In this document: positions 1 through 5,743 of the stretch, piece after piece
Numbering within the stretch: position 1 is the first letter of the stretch
Layout of the letters: every line of letters begins with the position of its first letter
Assembly: GCA_964471535.1 (NCBI GenBank)
Contig: CAYYHA010000233.1
Span: 1 to 6,732, forward strand
Direction of reading: 5' to 3'
Source of the DNA: CAYYHA01 sp964471535
GTDB taxonomy: Bacteria; Myxococcota; Myxococcia; SLRQ01
DNA: 6,732 nucleotides
Position numbers and translations under genes: made by a program
Notes under the pieces: generated by a model
Databases searched by the model: none
What the model saw: only the letters and a program-made list of their open reading frames with translations
What the model was told of the DNA's origin: nothing

Positions 1-610
1 CACAGGTGAGACCGGCCCCGCACTCCTCGTCGGTGGTGCACTCCACACAGCGCCCCGAGCTGCAGTGGAAGCCGTCGGGGCACACCTCGGCCTCGGTCTC
101 GGCGGTGCATGATTGCTCGCATTCGTTGGTCCCCAGGTTGCAATAGTAGCCGTCGGGGCAGGCGGCGTCGCCGAAACAGCCCACGTCCTCTTCGCAGACC
201 AGGGTGTCGGTGTTGCATCGGAAGTCTTCGGGGCAGTCGGCATCGCTGCCACAGGGCGTCACACCCGGGCACTCGCCGCTGCCGCCCTCCGCCTTCCGGC
301 ACAGACCCTGAACGCAGAACTCACCGAGGGCGCAGTCGCTGTGCTGCGTGCAGTCCCCTCCGAAGCAGGGTCGAAACTCGCAGATCTGCTTGACGGGGTT
401 GCAAAGCTCGTTGCCCCGACAGTCCCGGTCGCGCTGACAGCCGGTGCAAACGCCGTCCTTGCACACCTTCCCGCCCTCGCAGTCCTCGCGTGCGGTGCAC
501 TCGAGGCCCGCGTCGACACCGCCGTCCGCACCACCATCGGAACCGCTCGACGCCGGCGGGCAGCCGAGCAGCGCGACGAGGGCGAGGAGGGCCGGGGTGC
601 TTCGGCACAT
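1..610 (-). CDS. Cys-rich lipoprotein with Dickkopf-like repeats (3' end outside window)
   Basis: The frame is open from the ATG at 610-608 to the left edge, giving 203 visible residues and no stop. The N-terminus is a typical lipoprotein signal: M1, a short polar stretch with R3, a hydrophobic core (residues 7-15), then the lipobox LLGC with the lipidated Cys at 17. A short Gly/Ala/Asp/Ser linker (about 20-35) follows. From residue 38 on I count 29 cysteines in 166 residues, spaced as repeats of the type C-x4-5-DC-x4-5-C-x4-6-C (for example CQRDRDC, CTQHSDC, CTTDEEC). This resembles the Dickkopf-like Cys-rich repeats often annotated in myxobacterial lipoproteins. The cysteines probably form disulfides outside the cytoplasm, giving a small-knot binding or spacer module; ligand and function are unknown. 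The start is supported by the lipobox and by the 1-nt overlap (TGATG) with the stop of the upstream gene. It is the third gene of the minus-strand operon. The C-terminus is not visible. Confidence 0.88.
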   Translation of the reverse strand, partial: MCRSTPALLALVALLGCPPASSGSDGGADGGVDAGLECTAREDCEGGKVCKDGVCTGCQRDRDCRGNELCNPVKQICEFRPCFGGDCTQHSDCALGEFCVQGLCRKAEGGSGECPGVTPCGSDADCPEDFRCNTDTLVCEEDVGCFGDAACPDGYYCNLGTNECEQSCTAETEAEVCPDGFHCSSGRCVECTTDEECGAGLTC

Positions 611-612
611 CA
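608..612 (-). promoter_or_regulatory. TGATG stop/start overlap (translational coupling)
   Basis: On the minus strand the TGA of the ASH/PKD lipoprotein gene (612-610) shares its last base with the ATG of the Cys-rich lipoprotein gene (610-608). Only a weak G-rich stretch (GGTGGTGA) lies just upstream, so the downstream gene probably relies on ribosomes arriving from the upstream gene. Coupling is inferred from the geometry. Confidence 0.7.
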
Positions 613-2130
613 GTAGGTCACCACCGTATCCACGGTGCTCACGTCTCCCCCGGGCCAATCGATGGCCGCGACGTTCCACAGGGTCTTCGGTGCGTCGAGG
701 ACCCGCCGGTACTCGGCGACGATCACCCCGAACTGGTAGATGCGCACCGTCGCCTCAGTGACTGGATCCGCAGCACCGTTGGCCTTCGCGTAGTCGACGA
801 CCACCCGATAGGTCCCCGCAGGGGGATCGGGGTAGGTCACGATCTCGGGACCGAAGCCCGCCAAGTCGTCGCGGTTCAGCGCGGGGTCGTCGCCGGAGAA
901 GCCCAGGGTTCCGAAGTCGGGGTTGGGGTTGCCCCAGTAGCAGTCGAGGCCGCTGTTCAGCATGCCCCCCGGGGCGAGGAAGTGCAGATCCAGGTCGGTG
1001 ATGGGGTGGTCCCAGACGAGCTCCACGTAGAGCTTCTCCGCGGGGACCGCACGCACCTTCACCTTGCACGGCTCGATGCTCTCCACCCCCAGGGCATCGG
1101 CGACGGTGAGCGCCACCTCCCAGGTGCCGGGGACGTCGAGCTCGAGGGAAGGCGTCGCCGTGTCGGCGCCGGAGAGCTCGGTGTTGGAGTCGATGGGCCG
1201 TTCGAGGATGCGCCAGGCGAAGCTCAAGGGGAGGTGCCCATCGGGGTCGTCGCTGGCCGAGCCGTCGAGGTGCACGACGTCGCCGGGCGCGGATTCGATC
1301 TCCATCTGGGGCCCGCAGTCGGCGATGGGCGCCCGGTTGATCTCGCTCTCGAGATCCACCGTCACCTCACGGCGTTCGGGGTCGGTAGAGACGATGACGA
1401 TGGACCCAGTGAGCTGCTCCTGACCGGCGACCGGCTTGAAGGCCACCGAAAGGGGGATCTCCTCACCCGGCTCGAGCGTGCCCGACGACCAGGATCCCAC
1501 CGGCTCGAACTGGGGTGGCGTCCCCTCCCCGAAGTGCACCTCCTCCACGATGAGCGGCGCGGTCCCCACGCTGCGGATGATGAGCGACTCCACCGCAGTG
1601 GTGCCCTCACCCACGATGCCGAAGTGGATGAAGGTGGGGTCGACCTCGATGGCGGCCTTCGTCTTGCCCTCGCCATGGACCGGGATCTCGATCCGCGGGG
1701 TGTCGGGATCGTCGCTCTCGACGATGAGGGTGCTGAAGTACTCTCGCTCCTCTTCGGGACGAAAGGTGAGGGAGACCTCGGCGGCATCCCCGGGTCCGAG
1801 GCGCTCCGGCCAGCTCCCCACCCCGAAGGCCGCCGCATCGGCGCCCTCGACCCGGATGCTCGTCAGCGCCAGGCGCGCCCGGCCCTGGTTCTCGATCGAG
1901 AGCGTCTGCTCGGCCACGTTGAGCACCGGCAGGGTGCCGAAGTCGAGGGCCTTCGCCTCGATGCGGATGTCGGGGAAGACCTGCGTCAGGCCGCCGTCGG
2001 GACAGCCCGCGACGAGGAGGGCAGCGGCGAGGAGGGCGGCTGCGAGCAGGGCCGATGCACGGCCCGCCCTTCGTGGCAGATGGAGAAGCCCGCCCCGGCG
2101 AAGGCCCGGGAGGTTGGACGGCACGCTCAC
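610..2130 (-). CDS. Lipoprotein with two ASH/choice-of-anchor-D domains, PKD domain and C-terminal DLDLH domain
   Basis: This is a 506-residue protein starting at GTG. The start is fixed by an AAGGAG ribosome site 8 nt upstream and by the GTGA overlap with the preceding stop. The long n-region (RR at 11-12 and 20-21) leads to a hydrophobic Ala/Leu core and the lipobox VAGC with Cys43, so export and lipidation are likely. Two immunoglobulin-like ASH/HYDIN-type domains follow at about 55-155 and 160-263. Each opens with a 'DFG' or 'HFG' strand, then 'SIENQG' or 'IRSVGTAPL', and ends with 'ESDDPDTP' or 'VSTDPERR'. A PKD domain spans about 267-361 (DGSASDDPDG at 289-298), with Cys272 and Cys355 possibly paired. 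The C-terminal part (about 366-506) has a TDLDLHF motif (378-384), DCYWGNPNPDFG (396-407) and DDPALNRDD (414-422). This resembles the DxDxH, DUF2135/YfaP-like domain common in myxobacterial surface proteins and may bind metal. The domain order suggests an extracellular scaffold or adhesin; the partner is unknown. It is the middle gene of the operon. Confidence 0.93.
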   Translation of the reverse strand: MSVPSNLPGLRRGGLLHLPRRAGRASALLAAALLAAALLVAGCPDGGLTQVFPDIRIEAKALDFGTLPVLNVAEQTLSIENQGRARLALTSIRVEGADAAAFGVGSWPERLGPGDAAEVSLTFRPEEEREYFSTLIVESDDPDTPRIEIPVHGEGKTKAAIEVDPTFIHFGIVGEGTTAVESLIIRSVGTAPLIVEEVHFGEGTPPQFEPVGSWSSGTLEPGEEIPLSVAFKPVAGQEQLTGSIVIVSTDPERREVTVDLESEINRAPIADCGPQMEIESAPGDVVHLDGSASDDPDGHLPLSFAWRILERPIDSNTELSGADTATPSLELDVPGTWEVALTVADALGVESIEPCKVKVRAVPAEKLYVELVWDHPITDLDLHFLAPGGMLNSGLDCYWGNPNPDFGTLGFSGDDPALNRDDLAGFGPEIVTYPDPPAGTYRVVVDYAKANGAADPVTEATVRIYQFGVIVAEYRRVLDAPKTLWNVAAIDWPGGDVSTVDTVVTY

Positions 2131-2144
2131 TGCTTCAGCTCCTT
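2127..2144 (-). promoter_or_regulatory. Strong Shine-Dalgarno plus GTGA stop/start overlap
   Basis: AAGGAG (2144-2139, minus strand) lies inside the last codons of the VWA gene, 8 nt before the GTG start (2130-2128) of the next gene. The GTG overlaps the VWA gene's TGA (2129-2127) by 4 nt as GTGA. This fixes the unusual GTG start and indicates coupled but efficient initiation. Confidence 0.8.
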
Positions 2145-3239
2145 CGGTCGTTTCTTGTAGACGACTTCGATGATGGCCTTCAGGCCGGGCACCGAGTCCC
2201 CCCAGAAGAAGATCGCATTGGTCTCGGCTTCGTACTCCCAGCCGTTGGGACGGCCCTTGGGCGGGATGCAGCGGTAGGCCCGCGCCTTGGGGTCCGGGTC
2301 GGAGCAGGTGTCCTCCACCGTCTCGCAGCGGCCGATTTCCTCCGGTCGTCCCTCACAGGGGTAGACCACCGAGACCTCGATGCTCTCGGGATCGGCCTCC
2401 GTGGAGAGGACGAACTTCCGCTTCAGGCCCACCGCCTTGGCGCCGAGTGCCTCGAGGGTGGTGGCGAAGGAGGCATCGCAGATGCTGCCCCACAGGCCGC
2501 CGGTGGCGAGCGCCAGCTCGACGTAGCGGTCGCCCGGCGCCGCCTGGCCGTTCTCGGAGCTGCAGCCGCCCTCCTCCCCCGTCTCCGGATCCGAGGGAGG
2601 GCCCACGATGGCGGAGAGGGAGACCTTCTCCTCGTTGCCGATGCCCTTGAGCTGCTCGAAGACGCGCCAGAAGTAGCGCAGCTCCCCGAAGCTCGAGTCG
2701 TCCTCGTCGGAGACGAAGATCACGAAGAGGTAGGCCTCGTCGCGGAGGAAGCTGGGGTTTCGCTCGGAGAGGGCGAGCAGCGCCGCCTCGAGCCCCTGCT
2801 CCTGCGCACGGCCCTCGATGCCCACCTGAATGTTGCCGCGGAAGGCGTCGAGGACGTTCGGCGTCAGCGGCGTGAGGACCTCCGGGCGTCCCACGAAACG
2901 CCCCGCATCGTTGACGGCGTCGGTGGTGGTCACCGCGATCTGGTAGTCGACGTCGCCCTGGTCGAGGTAGCGGAAGAAGCTCAAGAGGTTCTCGGCCAGG
3001 TTCTGCTGCTCCTCGATCATGGAGCGGGAGTTGTCGACGACCCACAGGATATCGAGGCGCGAGACCTCCGCCTGCTGGAAGGTGTCGATGCGGGCCCCTG
3101 GGGGAAGGGTGCGGCCGAGGCCCGTGTCGTCGCAGCTGCAGCCGGGTCCCGCGGCCAGGAGCGCCCAAACGAGGCAGGCGAGGGCCGCCGGCACCGGTGC
3201 CGTGGGTCGGATTCGCAGTCGCGAAGCAGGTGGCGGCAT
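2127..3239 (-). CDS. Exported (probable lipoprotein) von Willebrand factor A domain protein
   Basis: I place the start at ATG 3239-3237, giving 370 residues. A ribosome-site-like AAGGGGG sits 9 nt upstream, and this start begins a normal signal peptide; the frame opens further upstream (to 3374), but that extension looks non-coding. Arg-rich residues 7-11 lead to a hydrophobic segment (about 16-30) and GPGCSC with Cys34. The lipobox is imperfect, so lipidation is likely but not certain. A VWA domain covers about 60-270. Its first metal-site (MIDAS) motif DNSRS is at 69-73 and the acidic loop FVSDEDDSS is at 175-183 (D178). The usual 'VGTxG' loop reads VGIEG (139-143), so the position normally taken by the MIDAS Thr appears to be Ile141. 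The C-terminal part is Cys-containing (CEGRPEE..RC..TC) and ends in a Lys-rich tail. VWA proteins of this style bind protein ligands in the envelope; no substrate can be named. It is the first gene of the operon. Confidence 0.93.
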   Translation of the reverse strand: MPPPASRLRIRPTAPVPAALACLVWALLAAGPGCSCDDTGLGRTLPPGARIDTFQQAEVSRLDILWVVDNSRSMIEEQQNLAENLLSFFRYLDQGDVDYQIAVTTTDAVNDAGRFVGRPEVLTPLTPNVLDAFRGNIQVGIEGRAQEQGLEAALLALSERNPSFLRDEAYLFVIFVSDEDDSSFGELRYFWRVFEQLKGIGNEEKVSLSAIVGPPSDPETGEEGGCSSENGQAAPGDRYVELALATGGLWGSICDASFATTLEALGAKAVGLKRKFVLSTEADPESIEVSVVYPCEGRPEEIGRCETVEDTCSDPDPKARAYRCIPPKGRPNGWEYEAETNAIFFWGDSVPGLKAIIEVVYKKRPKELKQ

Positions 3240-3248
3240 CGCGAGAAG

Positions 3249-3255
3249 CCCCCTT
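3249..3255 (-). promoter_or_regulatory. Ribosome binding site deciding the VWA gene start
   Basis: The minus strand reads AAGGGGG, 9 nt before ATG 3239. It supports that ATG over the upstream alternatives in the same open frame. Confidence 0.6.
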
Positions 3256-3289
3256 CTTTCAAGCACTTGGAAGACCCGGCGAAACGAGC

Positions 3290-3319
3290 AACCTAGCAGG
3301 GGGACGGCCCCCCCGGCAA
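3290..3319 (-). promoter_or_regulatory. Weak candidate promoter for the lipoprotein operon
   Basis: On the minus strand, TTGCCG (3319-3314) is followed after 18 nt by TAGGTT (3295-3290), the latter preceded by TGC as in an extended -10. This would start transcription about 40-45 nt before the VWA gene. Both boxes match the housekeeping consensus only partly (4/6 and 3/6). A GGGGG/CCCCC inverted repeat lies in the spacer and could be an operator. Confidence 0.22.
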
Positions 3320-3446
3320 GCGCCTCGCCCCGCGGCCAGTCGCCTGGCAAGTAGCAAGGCCCGTGCCGTGCCACTGCCCGTGGCTGCGGCGCCTCTTTTC
3401 GCCCGCTTAGGGGAGCGGCTCGGGGTGGCGAGTCCCCTCACGGTGG

Positions 3447-3458
3447 GACAGTGCTGTC
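3447..3458. repeat. Inverted repeat GACAG-TG-CTGTC, possible operator
   Basis: Perfect 5-bp arms around a 2-bp centre lie near the middle of the divergent region, about 170 bp before the kinase ATG and 210 bp before the VWA ATG. Its size and position suit a dimeric regulator, but no known site was recognised and chance occurrence is possible. Confidence 0.25.
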
Positions 3459-3624
3459 ACGCAGCGGCAGAAAGTCGACGGCCCCTGGGATCTTCCCCCT
3501 TGCAACCGCAGGGCCGCGGCTGCACACCTTCGGGTGCCGCCCGCAGGACGCCGCCGGGCCGGGGAGGTCCCGACGCGGCGGCAGAAGTCCCAGCGTCCCA
3601 TCCCCATCCGACCCAGCCGCGCCG

Positions 3625-5667
3625 ATGAGCCGCACGAAGACGAGTCCAGATGCCCTCGGCGACGCCGCGGCGCCCGTGGAGCCCGGGGCGGCGCCCGGAG
3701 ACGCACGGCGGCGGACCCTGCCGGTGCCCCCCTTTGTCGCACCGGACGGGGCGGCCCACCCGGCCACCGACCGGATGCGGGATGCCTTCTGGGTCGCGAG
3801 CGCCGGGTGGACGCGCCTCATCGTCGCGAGCGCTGCCTTCGAACGCATCCTCGGAGTCTCCCGCGAGGAGGTGATGCAGGAGCCCGAGCGCCTGCGGAAG
3901 GTGGTGCACCCAGACGACCTCGATCGGGTGGTGGCCTCCATCGCCGAGATCCACCGCACCGGCGCCGGCGAGCTCGAGTACCGCATCGTCCGGCCGGATG
4001 GACAGGTGCGCTGGGTGCACAGCCGGGCCTTCGTGCAGCCGGGGCCCGATGGCAGCTCGCGCATGATCGGCTTTACCAGCGACGTGACCGAGCGCCGAAG
4101 CGCCGAGGCGGCGCTGCGGGAGAGCGAGACGCGCTTTCGCACCCTCTTCGAACACGCCTTCGAGGCCATCTTCGTCTTCGATCCCGATGCGCGTCGCTTC
4201 ATCGACTGCAACCCGAGCGCGGTGCGGCTGCTGGGCCTCTCCCGCGAGGCGCTGCTCGAGCTCGGACCGGAGGGGATCAGCGCACCGGTACAGGTCGATG
4301 GGCACAGCGCCGAGGCGCACATCTCGGAGAAGCTCGAGCAGGTGCTCTCCGGCCAACACCTGTCCTTCGATTGGGTGCTCCTCGATGCGAAAGGGCAAGA
4401 GCGGCACTGTCAGGTGCACCTCACCCGCCTTCCCGTGGATGGGCGGCGGCTGCTCCGTGCGAGCGTCATCGACGTCACCGAGACGCGGCGCCTCGAGGCG
4501 CAGCTCCGCCACGCGCAGCGCCTCGAAGCGGTGGGGCGCCTCGCCGGCGGGATCGCCCACGACTTCAACAACGTGCTCTCGGTGATCGTGGCCTCGGCCG
4601 ACTTGGTACGGCGGCACCTAGGCGATGCGTCCCCGGCGCTCGCGCACCTCGAGGACATCCACGCGGCTGCCGATCGGGCGGCGGCGCTCACCCGTCAGCT
4701 CCTCGCCTTCAGCCGGCGGCAGGTACTCGCCCCGCGGGTGGTGGACCTGCGGCGCACCGTCGAGCAGCTCCGGCGCCTCATCGAGCGGCTCATCGGCGAG
4801 GACATCGAGGTGCACTATGCCCTGCCCGACGCGCCCATGCCGGTGGAGGTGGACGTGGCCCAGGTGGAGCAGGTGCTCCTGAACCTCGCGGTGAACGCGC
4901 GCGATGCGATGCCCGGTGGAGGGCACCTGTCCATCGAACTCTCCCACGCCTTCATCGAGGCGGGGGCCTCCTTCGAAGGGGAGCAGCCCGCCGAGGGGGC
5001 CTACGTCCGCCTCTCGGTCAGCGACGACGGGTGCGGGATGGAGCCCGAGGTGCTCGCCCACATCTTCGAGCCCTTCTACACCACGAAGGCACCGGGGCAG
5101 GGCAGCGGACTCGGCCTCTCCACCGTCTACGGGATCGTCAAGCAAAGTGGGGGTTACATCCGGGTGCGCAGCCAACCCCGGATCGGGACGCGCTTCGATA
5201 TCCTCTTCCCGCGCTCACCCAAGGCGATCGCCGGGAGCGAACCCGAGGAGCCGCGCCGGCGCGAGGAGGGCATGGGGGGATGGATCCTGGTGGTGGAGGA
5301 CGACGACCTGTTGCGGCGGGTAGTGCGCCGCATGCTCGAGGCGGCGGGGTACTCGGTGCTCTCGGCGGCGAACGCGAACGAGGCGGTGGCAGCGGTGCGC
5401 CGCGAGGGAGTCGAGATCCGACTGGTGCTCACCGACGTGGTGATGCCCGGGCGGTCGGGGCCAGAGCTTGTCGAGCAGCTCGCACGGGAGCTGCCCGAGG
5501 TGAAGGTGCTCTTCATGAGCGGCTACATCGAGGCTGCCTCGGAGCGGAGGCTGCCCCAAGGGGCGCGCGTCCTGAAGAAGCCGTTTACCCAGGCCGAGCT
5601 CCTCGAGGCGGTGCGCGAGGGACTCGAGGCAGGCGCCGCCGCCCATCGCCCGGCGGCGGATCCTTGA
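3625..5667 (+). CDS. Soluble hybrid sensor histidine kinase (PAS-PAS-HisKA-HATPase-REC)
   Basis: This is a 680-residue protein with no membrane segment or signal peptide, so it is probably cytoplasmic. PAS 1 spans about 51-158 (VVHPDD, YRIVRPDGQVRWVHS, ending DVTERR at 153-158). PAS 2 spans about 170-288 (ending DVTETRR). The dimerisation/phosphoacceptor domain carries GRLAGGIAHDFNN with the autophosphorylated His312. The ATPase domain has the N box NLAVNARDAMPGG (N420, N424), G1 DDGCGM (467-472), F box FEPFYTTK (481-488) and G2 GSGLGLS (493-499). A receiver domain (about 553-672) has the acidic cluster E558-D561, phosphoacceptor D604 in TDVVMPG, S632 and K652-P653. All catalytic residues are intact. 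The H and N boxes resemble NtrB-type (HPK4) kinases. Phosphate would pass from His312 to D604 and perhaps on to a separate Hpt or regulator, none of which is in the window. The start is uncertain: ATG 3625 has no clear ribosome site, and the frame is open upstream to GTG 3451, but those extra 58 residues look non-coding. The gene is divergent from the lipoprotein operon and convergent with the MopE-like gene. Confidence 0.95.
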   Translation: MSRTKTSPDALGDAAAPVEPGAAPGDARRRTLPVPPFVAPDGAAHPATDRMRDAFWVASAGWTRLIVASAAFERILGVSREEVMQEPERLRKVVHPDDLDRVVASIAEIHRTGAGELEYRIVRPDGQVRWVHSRAFVQPGPDGSSRMIGFTSDVTERRSAEAALRESETRFRTLFEHAFEAIFVFDPDARRFIDCNPSAVRLLGLSREALLELGPEGISAPVQVDGHSAEAHISEKLEQVLSGQHLSFDWVLLDAKGQERHCQVHLTRLPVDGRRLLRASVIDVTETRRLEAQLRHAQRLEAVGRLAGGIAHDFNNVLSVIVASADLVRRHLGDASPALAHLEDIHAAADRAAALTRQLLAFSRRQVLAPRVVDLRRTVEQLRRLIERLIGEDIEVHYALPDAPMPVEVDVAQVEQVLLNLAVNARDAMPGGGHLSIELSHAFIEAGASFEGEQPAEGAYVRLSVSDDGCGMEPEVLAHIFEPFYTTKAPGQGSGLGLSTVYGIVKQSGGYIRVRSQPRIGTRFDILFPRSPKAIAGSEPEEPRRREEGMGGWILVVEDDDLLRRVVRRMLEAAGYSVLSAANANEAVAAVRREGVEIRLVLTDVVMPGRSGPELVEQLARELPEVKVLFMSGYIEAASERRLPQGARVLKKPFTQAELLEAVREGLEAGAAAHRPAADP

Positions 5668-5672
5668 GAGGC

Positions 5673-5711
5673 GCACGGGGGGCCGAACCTGGCGTTGGCG
5701 CCCCTTCGTGC
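5673..5711. terminator. Imperfect hairpin between convergent genes, possible terminator
   Basis: In the 76-nt gap after the kinase stop, GCACGGGGGG (5673-5682) can pair with CCCTTCGTGC (5702-5711). The stem has 10 pairs, two of them G-U. The loop contains a smaller GGCG/CGCC stem. No T-run follows on either strand, so it is not a classical intrinsic terminator. Its position between two convergent genes is the main support. Confidence 0.3.
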
Positions 5712-5743
5712 CACCGCCCCTGCCCTCGCCCCGCGCCGGCGAC

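Larger units (their letters stand above)
3240..3624. other. Divergent intergenic region with several short inverted repeats, no gene
   Basis: These 385 bases separate the minus-strand lipoprotein operon from the plus-strand kinase gene and must hold the promoters for both unless transcription enters from outside. Frames through it translate to low-complexity Arg/Pro/Gly/Ala sequence, so I see no gene. Short inverted repeats visible: GGGGG-acgg-CCCCC (3299-3312), GCCAG-tcgc-CTGGC (3335-3348), CCGCT-tagggg-AGCGG (3403-3418) and GACAG-tg-CTGTC (3447-3458). In DNA this GC-rich some are expected by chance. I found no convincing sigma-54 site (GG-N10-GC spacing with TGGC/TTGC) on either strand. Confidence 0.7.

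Noticed and set aside
113..616. Plus-strand 167-codon Ala/Val-rich frame over the Cys-rich lipoprotein gene
   Set aside because: TGC (Cys) codons on the minus strand read as GCA (Ala) on the plus strand in the same register, which explains the Ala-rich product. The minus-strand frame has a lipobox and regular Cys repeats.
490..3296. Two long plus-strand open frames (490-2160, 556 codons; 2055-3296, 413 codons) opposite the lipoprotein operon
   Set aside because: They mirror the minus-strand genes, whose GC-rich third positions suppress stops on the opposite strand. Their translations are low-complexity Arg/Gly/Val/Leu/Asp-rich with no recognisable domain, while the minus-strand frames carry signals and clear domains.
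3301..3360. Possible sigma-54 promoter around the GGCAAG/TTGCCA sequences
   Set aside because: The GG and GC elements are not 10 nt apart on either strand, so the site does not fit the sigma-54 consensus.
3240..3374. N-terminal extension of the VWA protein to the first start-like codon at 3374
   Set aside because: The extra 45 residues would put the signal peptide inside the protein, while ATG 3239 has its own ribosome site and an immediate signal sequence.
3438..4617. Minus-strand open frames of 294 and 386 codons inside the kinase gene and its upstream region
   Set aside because: They are antisense shadows of a gene with full kinase motifs; their sequence is His/Arg/Gly/Ala-rich without any domain or export signal.
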